Shown here piece after piece: positions 1-9,100 of a stretch of DNA of 29,929 nucleotides. Both the position numbers and the translations under genes were made by a program. Position 1 is the stretch's first letter. Each line of letters opens with the position of its first letter. The notes below the pieces were generated by a model. It was given only the letters and a program-made list of their open reading frames with translations. It had not been told where the DNA came from and made no database searches. The stretch spans positions 1 through 29,929 of the forward strand of contig DYKL01000010.1 in the NCBI GenBank assembly GCA_020722645.1, in the 5' to 3' direction. The stretch is from Acetofilamentum sp. (lineage in GTDB: Bacteria > Bacteroidota > Bacteroidia > Bacteroidales > JAFGUD01).

Positions 1-46
1 AGAATGAAAATAATTATAAACCAACAACTTACAAAATTATTTACAC

Positions 47-865
47 ATGAAAATTGTTTTTACTGATTTAGACGGTACTTTGCTTGATAATAATGCGAAA
101 ATAAGCCTCAAAAATTTAGATACACTGAATTTGTTGAAACAAAAAGACATTATAAATGTCGCTGTTACAGGGCGTAATTTGTATAGTTGCCGAAAAGTTC
201 TTGCCCGAGAGCTTCCTATCGATTACTTGATTTTTTCTACAGGTATAGCAATTATGGATTTCAGAACTTCTGAAATAATTTCCAAAAAGCATTTCAAATC
301 TACAAAAGCCAGAGAAATTGCAGAAGCTTTGTTTTTTTTCAAAAAAAATATGTTTATTCATAAATCAGCTCCTGATAATCATTACTTTTATTTCAAATCT
401 TTTGAGCATAATCCTGAATTTGAAAGGCGTTTCAAACTTTATTCGGAATTTGCAATTGAATTAAATGATATTAAATCTCTAAAAAATGTATCACAATTTC
501 TGATGATTCTGTCAACTGACGATAATGATTTTTTTTATTTGAAAAATACTGTTTCTCAAAAAATAAAAGAAATTAAAATCATAAGAGCGACTTCGCCGAT
601 TAATCACAAAAATATTTGGTTCGAAATTTATCCCAAAAATGTTTCTAAAGCTTATGCTGCAATTGAATTATGCAATTTGTTAAATGTTGATATTTTGGAT
701 ACTGTTTCTGTCGGTAATGATTACAATGATGTTGATTTGCTGGAAGTTACAGGAAAATCTTATATAGTTGAAAATGCTCCCGAAGAACTAAAAAATAAAT
801 TTGAAAATGTTTCTTCTAATCAAAATGATGGTTTTTCTGAGGCTGTGTATAGGGCTTTAAAATAA
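47..865 (+). CDS. Cof-type HAD-IIB family hydrolase
   Basis: Predicted cytoplasmic phosphatase of the haloacid dehalogenase superfamily, subfamily IIB (Cof/YidA-like), acting on sugar phosphates or other small phosphorylated metabolites; the substrate cannot be read from sequence. Motif I is at the extreme N-terminus (FTDLDGTLLDNN, nucleophile and acid/base Asp near residues 7 and 9). The Thr of TGRN (about residue 41) fits motif II, and motif IV is GNDYNDVDLL near residue 223, followed by the usual ENAPEELK segment. The 272-residue length is normal for the family, with a C2-type cap between motifs II and III. The ATG follows an A/T-rich leader without a Shine-Dalgarno. It converges on the small heat-shock gene across a shared hairpin terminator. 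Confidence 0.9.
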   Translation: MKIVFTDLDGTLLDNNAKISLKNLDTLNLLKQKDIINVAVTGRNLYSCRKVLARELPIDYLIFSTGIAIMDFRTSEIISKKHFKSTKAREIAEALFFFKKNMFIHKSAPDNHYFYFKSFEHNPEFERRFKLYSEFAIELNDIKSLKNVSQFLMILSTDDNDFFYLKNTVSQKIKEIKIIRATSPINHKNIWFEIYPKNVSKAYAAIELCNLLNVDILDTVSVGNDYNDVDLLEVTGKSYIVENAPEELKNKFENVSSNQNDGFSEAVYRALK

Positions 866-895
866 AAAAAGCTGTAATTTATACAGCTTTTTTTC
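863..895. terminator. Bidirectional rho-independent terminator
   Basis: A 7-bp stem, agctgta (870-876) with tacagct (882-888) and a 5-nt loop, is flanked by A7 on the left and T6-7 on the right. It can therefore end transcription of both the HAD gene (+) and the convergent small heat-shock gene (-). Confidence 0.85.
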
Positions 896-914
896 AAAAT
901 TTCAGCTAAATTGT

Positions 915-1337
915 TTATGATATCTCAATTTTTTTCTTAGGCTTAATCTGTGCTTCCGGTTTTTTACCAATTGAAACGTTCAAGATTCCGTCAATATATT
1001 CTGCGTTGATTTTTTCTATGTCGGCAGTATCCGGTAAAGTGAAAACTCTTTTGAATGAACCGAAAGAAAATTCTCTTTTTGTATATTTTTCGCCTTCCTG
1101 AATTTTCTTTTCTTCTTTTTTGCTTGTGATTGTCAGCACATTATTGTCCAAATCTAAATCAAAATCTTCTTTTTTGTAGCCGGGTACAGCAATTTCAATC
1201 AGATAATCTTCGGCTCTTTCAACAATATTAACCGATGGAACTGTCTGAAGTTTTTTCAAAAATTCAACATCATCGAAAATGTCGTCAATAAAATTTGAGA
1301 CTGGTAAAAACGGGTTTGTTCTTTTAATTAGTGTCAT
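915..1337 (-). CDS. Small heat-shock protein, Hsp20/alpha-crystallin family
   Basis: ATP-independent holdase chaperone that binds unfolding proteins in the cytoplasm and forms large oligomers. The 140-residue length is standard. The alpha-crystallin domain spans roughly residues 33-125: VNIVERAEDYLIEIAVPGYKK is the start of the domain (the family usually has AVPG), and GSFKRVFTLPD with the later DGILNVSIGKK is the classical end. A C-terminal I-x-I motif (IEI) just before the end is the groove-binding oligomerisation signal. The start is fixed by a strong upstream Shine-Dalgarno at 1346-1354. The gene is monocistronic and shares a terminator with the HAD gene. I see no CIRCE element and no convincing TAnnTTTG box upstream. 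Confidence 0.93.
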   Translation of the reverse strand: MTLIKRTNPFLPVSNFIDDIFDDVEFLKKLQTVPSVNIVERAEDYLIEIAVPGYKKEDFDLDLDNNVLTITSKKEEKKIQEGEKYTKREFSFGSFKRVFTLPDTADIEKINAEYIDGILNVSIGKKPEAQIKPKKKIEIS

Positions 1338-1345
1338 AGTTGTGT

Positions 1346-1354
1346 CCTCCTTAA
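1346..1354 (-). promoter_or_regulatory. Strong Shine-Dalgarno of the hsp20 gene
   Basis: On the minus strand ttaaggagg lies 8 nt before the ATG. It is a near-perfect anti-16S match, whereas the other starts in this window have only A/T-rich leaders. It fixes the start and suggests unusually SD-dependent translation. Confidence 0.8.
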
Positions 1355-1532
1355 TTTGTTATTTAACAATTATTTTTATTTTTGTTTTTATATTAGTTTT
1401 CTCAATTCTTATGCCAGCAGTTTTTTTGTTATATTTTGGCAGTTTTTATGACATTTTGTCGCTATAAATTTTGTTTTGTCGTGTCATTGTGTCAGTTTTG
1501 ATTTTAATTTATTTATTTGTAATAAAAAAATT

Positions 1533-2270
1533 ATGTTTAAATATTGTAATCTTTTAATTTTGATTTTAATTTTTGGCTGTAAACAACAAGTCAATGTTAT
1601 TAAAACACCCAAACAGATTGAAAATCAGATTTTTGTATGCGATACATCAGCATTTTTTCCCAGTAATTACTTCGATATAAATAAAATAAATCGTTTTCAG
1701 TCAGAAATAGATATGTTTTATATGCAGGATAATGAAACGCGAAAAATTGAAAATTGTATTCTTTTTACCGGCAGTTCAACAATCCGTAAATGGTACAATT
1801 TAGACAGCTTTTTTTATCAGAAACCGGTTCTGAACAGAGGTTTTGGCGGCTCTACTTTTCCAGAACTTATTTTTTATGCTGATGATTTGATTTTTAAGTA
1901 CAATCCAAAAATTATTTTTATCTACGAAGGCGACAATGACCAGTATTTTTTGACACCGCATCAAATCCTTGAATGTGTTTGTTATTTGGAAAAAATAATT
2001 CATTCTGAATTACCGCAGACAGAATTGTATTTTATCTCTGCAAAACCTTCACCGGCAAGGAAAGAAAAATTAAGAAGTACTTATTTGACAAATAAATTGA
2101 TTGAGGATTATACAAAAACTGTTGAAAATACTTATTATATTGACTTATGGACACCTATGTTCAATGAAAAATTTCAGATTAGGCATGAGATTTTCAAAAA
2201 AGACAGCCTTCATTTAAACAACGAAGGCTATAAATTATGGTATCAAGTAATTAACGAAGTTCTTGACTGA
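1533..2270 (+). CDS. SGNH/GDSL-family hydrolase, lipoprotein
   Basis: Predicted cell-envelope esterase or acylhydrolase anchored by a lipid. The chosen ATG at 1533 gives MFKYCNLLILILIFGC, a short lipoprotein signal with the lipobox Cys at residue 16; an in-frame start at 1476 would bury that signal. SGNH blocks are visible: block I FTGSSTIRKW (nucleophilic Ser), block II NRGFGGST (oxyanion Gly), block III YEGDND (oxyanion Asn) and block V DSLHLNNEGY (catalytic Asp and His). The 245-residue length fits the SGNH subgroup that includes PAF-acetylhydrolase-like proteins. Deacetylation of a glycan is an alternative role. It converges on the carbonic-anhydrase-like lipoprotein gene, separated by 20 nt with no clear terminator. 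Confidence 0.85.
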   Translation: MFKYCNLLILILIFGCKQQVNVIKTPKQIENQIFVCDTSAFFPSNYFDINKINRFQSEIDMFYMQDNETRKIENCILFTGSSTIRKWYNLDSFFYQKPVLNRGFGGSTFPELIFYADDLIFKYNPKIIFIYEGDNDQYFLTPHQILECVCYLEKIIHSELPQTELYFISAKPSPARKEKLRSTYLTNKLIEDYTKTVENTYYIDLWTPMFNEKFQIRHEIFKKDSLHLNNEGYKLWYQVINEVLD

Positions 2271-2290
2271 AATTTTACGATTTTGATGAA

Positions 2291-2959
2291 TTAAAATTCT
2301 AAAATTGTTCGCTCACCTAAATCGACAACTTCTTTTTTATTTTTACCTATTGAATTACTTATTGCATCTATCTGATTTTTAGACAATTGTATAGGCTCTT
2401 GCATAATATACCAAGTGATGTTTTGTTCATAAGGTTTATCAGTAAATGAACCTTCATAAGTCCAGTAATTCTGACCAGCAGGAAATAAATAATAAACATC
2501 TATGGGTAATTCTATTTTTTGTGGCTTGTCTTTTTGTGGTATATTGTCAATAATGTATTGAAATTCGGCGTTTTCAATACCTTCGTTTACAAAAACAGCT
2601 ACCAATACAGTTTTTCCTGTTGTGTCTTTATGATGAAATTGTAATTCAAGAGGAAAATGTTCACCTTTTATTTTGTGTTCTGATGGTGATTTAACAACTA
2701 TTTTTTCAAGTTCAAGTTCTTTTCCAAGATAATCATCTTCTGAGGGGATTATAAGAAAAGAATTTTTTACATATATTTCAATATTTTTACCAGTATTGTT
2801 GATTACGAAATTATCAGACACATAATAGTCAGCATATAAAGGCATTAAAGTAGAGTCTTTTTGTGGTTCGTTTATATCAACAGGTGAAAGTCTTGACTCA
2901 TTTTCGCAAGCTATAAGCAGAATAAAAGCAAATAAAACAAAAAATTTATCTCTTAACAT
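2291..2959 (-). CDS. Alpha-carbonic-anhydrase-like lipoprotein lacking zinc ligands
   Basis: I choose the ATG at 2959 because it gives MLRDKFFVLFAFILLIAC, a lipoprotein signal with lipobox Cys at residue 18. The mature part follows the alpha-carbonic anhydrase fold from end to end: SPVDINEP (family SPINI), PLYADYY, INNTGKNIEI, PSEHKIKG (residues 92-99; family PSEHTxxG), PLELQFHHKD, VAVFVNEG, YEGSFTDKP (family GSLTTPP), ITWYIMQEPI. The three catalytic His positions read Val88, Lys90 and Gln107, and the Thr199 equivalent is Asp174. It is therefore probably catalytically dead and may act as a binding or structural protein on the envelope. Its start overlaps the end of the upstream 76-residue gene, suggesting coupled translation. 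The fold call is fairly firm; the role is unknown. Confidence 0.75.
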   Translation of the reverse strand: MLRDKFFVLFAFILLIACENESRLSPVDINEPQKDSTLMPLYADYYVSDNFVINNTGKNIEIYVKNSFLIIPSEDDYLGKELELEKIVVKSPSEHKIKGEHFPLELQFHHKDTTGKTVLVAVFVNEGIENAEFQYIIDNIPQKDKPQKIELPIDVYYLFPAGQNYWTYEGSFTDKPYEQNITWYIMQEPIQLSKNQIDAISNSIGKNKKEVVDLGERTILEF

Positions 2960-3176
2960 TTGAGTTGTATTTTGAATTGAAATCTTCAGTGAATTTTTGC
3001 CACCAACTGAAAAACTCGGTATAAGTAATAATATTATCTCCGAATTTATTTTGGTAAGCTTCTTTTTCGGCATCAGTTATGTTTACCCTTTTAATTTTGA
3101 AAGACCAGTCATCTCTAACCGCAATTGAGTATCCTCCAAGCATCTTGTTTTCAATAAAAGTTTGTATGTTGCCCAT
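2946..3176 (-). CDS. Small hypothetical protein, 76 aa
   Basis: I do not recognise a family. The 76-residue protein begins MGNIQTFIENKMLGGYS, is soluble, has no signal peptide, and carries an aromatic segment (YTEFFSWWQKF) followed by a basic tail. Its last 14 nt overlap the start of the carbonic-anhydrase-like lipoprotein gene, an ATG-in-stop arrangement typical of real co-translated pairs, which is the main support for its being a gene. Codon use resembles its neighbours. It could be a cytoplasmic partner of the lipoprotein or unrelated in function. Confidence 0.55.
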   Translation of the reverse strand: MGNIQTFIENKMLGGYSIAVRDDWSFKIKRVNITDAEKEAYQNKFGDNIITYTEFFSWWQKFTEDFNSKYNSNVKR

Positions 3177-3532
3177 TTTAAATTTTTATTATAATAACCT
3201 CAATACTTGTGCCATTTTTTTTATTTTATCGAAATAAATCAATAATTCTATGAATTAAAAATTGGTTTTTTGTGTAAAACATTGATTTAATAATGTATTT
3301 ACAACTTTACATTTTTTTGAAAATATTTTTTGAAATAATTTGTTTTCAATAAATATTTTCTATAATTTTCATTGAGTCCGGTCTAAAAGTCTTTTTTATT
3401 TTAAGAAAATAAGTTAAGCAGCTATTTGTCAATATTTTAAAAATACAAATTGTTTTCAATTCTATTACTTTATAGACTAAACTCTTTGATAATTATAATT
3501 TTTTTATAGATTTGTCGGACAAATTCATTGAG
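3177..3532. other. Intergenic region between divergent genes
   Basis: About 355 nt, very A/T-rich, between the 76-aa gene (-) and the spermidine-synthase-like gene (+). It must hold both promoters, but I see no clear TAnnTTTG box on either strand. The only structure noted is a direct repeat of tgttttcaat at 3341-3350 and 3451-3460, possibly chance at this composition. Confidence 0.4.
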
Positions 3533-6022
3533 ATGTTAAAAAATAGCAAGTTTGCAATACATTTAAGCGTTTTTCTGGCGGGGTTTTCCTATTTAATATT
3601 CGAGGTAAGCTTCAATAGACTTTTATCTGTAACATTAGGAGCAACGGTTACAGCCTCCACAATTGTGCTGATGTCTTTTATGGCAGGTTTTGGTCTGGGG
3701 GCTTTTATTTTGGGTAAACAAGCAAAAAAATCTGCAAATACAGGTAAATTATTAGCATTGATTGTTGTAGCAACAGGTGTTTTCAGTTTTATCAGTTATT
3801 TAATAATCAGTTATTTGTTGCCCGAAATTTTTTTTAAATGGACAAACATTTTTTTTGCCGACACATTATTATATTTAAGTTGTTTTGTTTTACTTTTTAT
3901 CCCTTCTTTCTTTATGGGAGGATTAGTGCCGACTGCAAGCAAAATTTCTACTTCAATTTTTCAAAATATTCCGAAGGGTGTTGGTAGAATATATGCTTTT
4001 GAAACACTTGGCAGCACTTTGGGTGCTTTGACAGCCGGTTTTATTTTAATTGGGAATTTAGGGCAAAATCAAACTGTAATTATCGCTTTTCTGCTTAATT
4101 TATTACTTGCTGCATTAATAATTACACAGAAAACATTTAAAAACGTTGTATTTAACAATATTTCAAATAAAAATTTATCAGACGAAACAATTAAATCAAC
4201 CGGTAATGTAAATCCTCTTTTAACTACCTTTTTGTTCGGTTTTGCTGTTATGGCTATGCAAATAATTTGGATAAGAATTTTTAAAACTTACTTTACAAAC
4301 ACCAGTTATACTTTTACTTTAATAACAACTGCTTCAATTTTGGGTTTATCAATCGGAAGTAGCGTTTACGGCAAAAAAGGTGGAAAAATCAAAAATAAAA
4401 AAATAGTTTTGGTAAAGTCAGTTGCATTTTTTGCTATATTGCTGATTGTCGGATTATTTGTATTATACAAATTACCGGAATTGCTGATGTATCCGTTCAA
4501 AGAGAGTGCAGAAAATCCATTTTTCAGGATTATTCTGATTCCATTAATATCATCTGCATTGATTGTTATACCACCCTCAATAATTTCGGGCTTTTCTTTT
4601 CCATTAATATGCGATATTTATACTCAACAAAACGAAAATATCAGCAGAAACGTAGGTAAAATAATGATGTTCAATACAATAGGCTCTTTTGTTGGACCGG
4701 CTTTTGCAGCTTTTATTGCAATTCCGATATTTGGAACCGGCAAAACAATATTATTTATTACTCTCTTAGTTACTGTTTTAATTATAAAATTATCAATAAA
4801 TAAAATTAAAGAATATCCGAAATTTTTAAAAATATTTTCGTTTGCTTCTTCAATTTTGTTGCTTTTCAGCTTAATTTTTATAAAAAAAATTGAATTTTTG
4901 CCGCCATCTGTAAAAATTTTGAAAAAAAATATAGTTGCTTACAAAGAAACAGTTGAAGGTACAATAATTGTTACAAATGTAGAAGAAAAAGGTATATATG
5001 GCTTCAGTACATTTATCAACAACAGTGCTGTTATCGGTTCAAATTATGATGCTGTAAAAACTGTGAAAATGATAGGTCATTTACCTTTTTATGCCGGATT
5101 AGAATGCAAAAACGTATTAATAATAGGCTTCGGAATCGGAATAACAACTTCTGCAGTTGCATCTCATCAAGAAGTAGAAAAAATTGACTGTATCGAATTA
5201 GTAACCGGCTTAGTTGATTATGCTCATTTTTATGAGAATTTCAACTCAAATGTTTATACTGACAAAAGATTGAATGTTATTTCGGGAGATGGCAGAAAAT
5301 ATTTGCAATCCTCATCTCAAAAATACGATTTAATTTCTTGCGACCCAACGCACCCTGTTTTAGGCTCAGGTAGTTTATATACCAAAGATTACTTTTTGCA
5401 ACTCTACGAACATCTAACACCCAATGGAATGGTTACTCAGTATTTACCGCTTCACAAATTACGTTTGGAAGATTTGCTTGGAATAATAAAAACCTTTAAT
5501 TCCGTTTTTGAAAATACTTATGTTTTTTTATCTCAGTATCACGCAATTTTGCTGGGTAAAAAAAATAATGAAAAAATTGATTTTTCTGTTTGGCAAAAAA
5601 AAGTTTATGCAACAAAATCTGACCCTTTTATTTATTTGAATCCTTATCATATTGCTTCAAGCGTTTTTTTTGATAAAGAAACTATACAAAAATTTGATAA
5701 TAATTTAAAAATCAACACTGATAATAAAAATTACACCGAATTTTTTCCCTTTAAATCTTTCAATGAAAATAATTTGTATAATAATTTGATGTTTTTTATG
5801 CAAAACAGATGCGATATCGAAGATGTTTTTATTAATATTGATGATAAACAAAAATTGAACGAATACTTATCGGGTAATGAAAAATTAACTGAAAGTTTAT
5901 ATTTTTCTCTTAAAGGTAATCATCAGCAAGCAATAAAAAGCCTCGAAGAAGCTACCAAAATAAATCCCGAAAACGTTGAATATCCTTTTCTGTTAAAATT
6001 ATATTACGGAATTGAAGAATAA
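3533..6022 (+). CDS. Membrane-fused spermidine-synthase-like protein with C-terminal TPR
   Basis: Fusion of a polytopic membrane region and a class I methyltransferase-fold domain of the spermidine synthase type. Residues about 1-455 contain a dozen hydrophobic segments (for example VLMSFMAGFGLGAFILG). Residues about 475-715 hold the synthase-like domain: nucleotide motif IIGFGIGITTSAV, acidic Glu in CIELV, SGDGRKYL, and SCDPTHPVLGSGSLYTKDYF, the family DxxDP...LYT-x-x-F. The C-terminus has one TPR-like repeat (GNHQQAIKSLEEATKINPEN). The ATG at 3533 is preferred over an in-frame TTG at 3512. Such fusions are often annotated as fused MFS/spermidine synthase, with unproven substrates. Polyamine synthesis or an aminopropyl or methyl transfer at the membrane are possible. 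Confidence 0.85.
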   Translation: MLKNSKFAIHLSVFLAGFSYLIFEVSFNRLLSVTLGATVTASTIVLMSFMAGFGLGAFILGKQAKKSANTGKLLALIVVATGVFSFISYLIISYLLPEIFFKWTNIFFADTLLYLSCFVLLFIPSFFMGGLVPTASKISTSIFQNIPKGVGRIYAFETLGSTLGALTAGFILIGNLGQNQTVIIAFLLNLLLAALIITQKTFKNVVFNNISNKNLSDETIKSTGNVNPLLTTFLFGFAVMAMQIIWIRIFKTYFTNTSYTFTLITTASILGLSIGSSVYGKKGGKIKNKKIVLVKSVAFFAILLIVGLFVLYKLPELLMYPFKESAENPFFRIILIPLISSALIVIPPSIISGFSFPLICDIYTQQNENISRNVGKIMMFNTIGSFVGPAFAAFIAIPIFGTGKTILFITLLVTVLIIKLSINKIKEYPKFLKIFSFASSILLLFSLIFIKKIEFLPPSVKILKKNIVAYKETVEGTIIVTNVEEKGIYGFSTFINNSAVIGSNYDAVKTVKMIGHLPFYAGLECKNVLIIGFGIGITTSAVASHQEVEKIDCIELVTGLVDYAHFYENFNSNVYTDKRLNVISGDGRKYLQSSSQKYDLISCDPTHPVLGSGSLYTKDYFLQLYEHLTPNGMVTQYLPLHKLRLEDLLGIIKTFNSVFENTYVFLSQYHAILLGKKNNEKIDFSVWQKKVYATKSDPFIYLNPYHIASSVFFDKETIQKFDNNLKINTDNKNYTEFFPFKSFNENNLYNNLMFFMQNRCDIEDVFINIDDKQKLNEYLSGNEKLTESLYFSLKGNHQQAIKSLEEATKINPENVEYPFLLKLYYGIEE

Positions 6023-6141
6023 AAATGTTTGTAAAATACATATAATCATTATTTTATAAAAAACATCAAAAGAAACTGCAACTATAAGCATATTCTGAAT
6101 CTTTTTAGGGAATTAATATATTAACTTTCAAACTTTAATTT

Positions 6142-9100
6142 ATGAGAAGAATTACAATTTTAACAATGATTCTGTTGTTTTCACTTTTAACTTTTGCCCA
6201 AAAACCGGTAAAAGTGCAACTGAAAGCAAATCAGAGTAGTTTTGAAATAATTGGTAAAAGCAATGACCAATTAGTTGTCAGAACGACAATTTCGCAAATG
6301 CTTTTAAACCCGACTGAAACAGAAAAAGGTGTTTTTGTCAATCTCTATGCCGAAAATTTATTAAAAGTTTTCGGACAAGGTAATCCAAATCTTCCTGTTG
6401 TCAGTAAACTTATTGAAGTTCCGCAAGATGCAGAAGTTCAAATTAACATTGTCAGTTATGATGAAGAAATAATTAATTTGGCTGATTACGGTTTTTCTGC
6501 TAAATTGATGCCCGCACAACCTTCTTATCCGAAAAATATAGATCCTTCTGACATTATTTTTTACTACGACGAAGAAGCATATTCAAAAAATGAATTTTTA
6601 AATTCTGAAATTGCAGTTTATGAAGAATCAGGAATGATGCGTGCTACAAGATTCGGTAGAATTGAAATTCGTCCGGTTCAGTATAATCCTGTTACAAATC
6701 AAGTTAAAGTTTTAAACAACTTGGTAATAGAAATCAAATTTGTAAATGCAAATTATGCTAAGACACAACAACTTAAAGAAAAATACGCTTCTCCTTATTT
6801 TGATGGTATTTTATCAACAAGTTTAATCAACTATGATAATCAGGTTTCAAAAGATTTAATTCAAAATGTACCTGTTGAAATGGTTATTGTATCTGACCCA
6901 ATGTTTGAAACTCAACTTCAACCATTTATTGAATGGAAAGAATTGAAAGGTTTTAATGTTACTGTTGCATATACTAACGTAATCGGAACAACAACTACAG
7001 CAATTAAATCTTATTTACAAGGTTTGTATAATGGTGCAAATCCTCCTGATTTTGTACTTTTTGTAGGTGACGTTGCTCAAATTCCTGCTTGGGATGGTAA
7101 TGCAGGAAGCCATGTAACTGATTTAAGATATTGTGAATATACCGGAGATAATATACCGGAAGTTTCTTATGGTCGATTTTCTGCACAGAATACTACTCAA
7201 CTTCAACCTCAAATTGATAAAACTATGATGTTTGAGCAATATACTATGCCTGATCCTTCTTATCTTGAAAATAATGTTCTTATTGCCGGTGTTGATAATA
7301 GTTGGGCACATGTTTACGGCAATGGAGCAATTAATTATATATCTTCAATTTACTGTAACAAAAACAACGGAATTAATCCTTTGACATATTTATATGATGA
7401 CGCTGCAAACAGCACTGTAATGAAATCAGATGCTGCCGGTGCTTCTGCTTCTATAATATCAAACATATCTAATGGTGTCGGAATAGCTAACTACACTGCA
7501 CACGGAAGTCCATCCGGTTGGTACAACCCCGGATTTGAAATAAGTGATTTTGGTTCATTAAATAACAACGGAAAATATGGACTTTTAATAGGTAATTGCT
7601 GCCTAACAAATAAGTTTGATAATTCAGAATGTTTTGGAGAAGCTCTTCTTAGAGTAGCTAACAAGGGAGCTATTGGATACATTGGTGGTTCTAATTCTAC
7701 ATATTGGGATGAAGACTATTGGTGGGCAACAGGAGTTGGTACTTGCGTAGAAAATCCAACATACAATAACTTCACAACAGGTTCTTATGATGCATTATTT
7801 CATACAATGACAAATGAAGTTAATGATCCATCTTTATGGTATATTACCCAAGGACACATGAATCTTCGTGGTCAATTGGCAGTTGAAGAATCCTCTTCTG
7901 ATATGAAACAATATTACTGGGAAATTTATCACCTAATGGGTGACCCCACTATTATGCCTTATCTGGGAGTTCCTGATGCAATCACTTATACTTTAACTCC
8001 TAATGTGCTGATGATTGGTTCTTCAACATTTGATATTTCAACTGTTGCTTATGCTACTGTTGCAGTTCATCAAGACGGAAACAGACTTGCTGTTGTTATG
8101 ACAGACAATAATGGCGATGCTACTATTAATTTGTCTAGTGCTTTAACAGGTGGAGAAGTTACATTAGTTATTACAGCTCAAAATCATCAACCTTTAATTG
8201 AAGCAATACAACCTATAGCTGCAAGCGAACCTTATGTTCTAGTTTCAAGTTACACTCCCGATAATGCAGATTATAATTCTACAACTAACATAGATGTTAC
8301 TTTTGAAAACGTTGCAGATGAAGGTTATGATGCTGCAAACGTAGTTGCTACTCTTACAACTTCTGACCCCTATGTAACAATCGTTGACGCAACAGAAAAT
8401 GTCGGAGCAATAAATGGTGGTCAAACTGTAACAAAAACAGATGCTTTTGAAGTACAAATTGCTAATAATGTGTCAGACCAATACGTAGCTCAAATGACAA
8501 TTACAATGACAGGTGATGATGCAAAATATACTTGGACATCAAATATTGATTTAGTTATTAATGCACCTGCATTCACAATCGGTTCAATGACTCTTTCGGG
8601 AGATAATGACGGAAACGGAAGATTAGAACCGGGCGAAACTGCCAACCTTACTTTTGTTGTAAACAATACAGGACACGCTGATGCAAACTACATTACAAAT
8701 GAATTAATAGGAAATTCTCCTTTCTTTTCTATTACTAACAACACAATTGTAAATCAACTAAATGCTCAAAGTTCTGCTGATGTTATATTTTCTGTGATAG
8801 CAAGCGAAGGAACACCCCAAGGAACTGTTGTCGATTTGACTTTTGATGTTTACAAAGATGTTTATACAGCTCAATCAACCGAAGAATTGACAATCGGTAT
8901 TCCTGCTGAAATTGTTGTTGGCACAGGAACTCAAGAATCGGGTGGTTATCCTTTTTATACTTATTATGAAAATAACAAATCACAAATGTTATTTTTGGGA
9001 AGCGAACTTGGTGCAGGTGAAATTGTTATTCAGGATATTGCTTTTGATTTTATAAATACTGACAATGATATTACATCTTTAACTAATTTGACAATCAAAT

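Noticed and set aside
1401..1418. Sigma-54 type promoter for hsp20 on the minus strand (ctggcataagaattga)
   Set aside because: The GG and 10-nt spacing fit, but the essential -12 GC reads GA, and one such match is expected by chance. A transcription start at about 1390 would revive it.
1279..1467. 62-residue hydrophobic + strand reading frame
   Set aside because: It overlaps the hsp20 start and its promoter region on the other strand; its composition reflects T-rich non-coding DNA.
3341..3460. Direct repeats tgttttcaat 110 nt apart as operators
   Set aside because: Ten-base A/T-rich words at this spacing are not significant, and no dyad or promoter box accompanies them.
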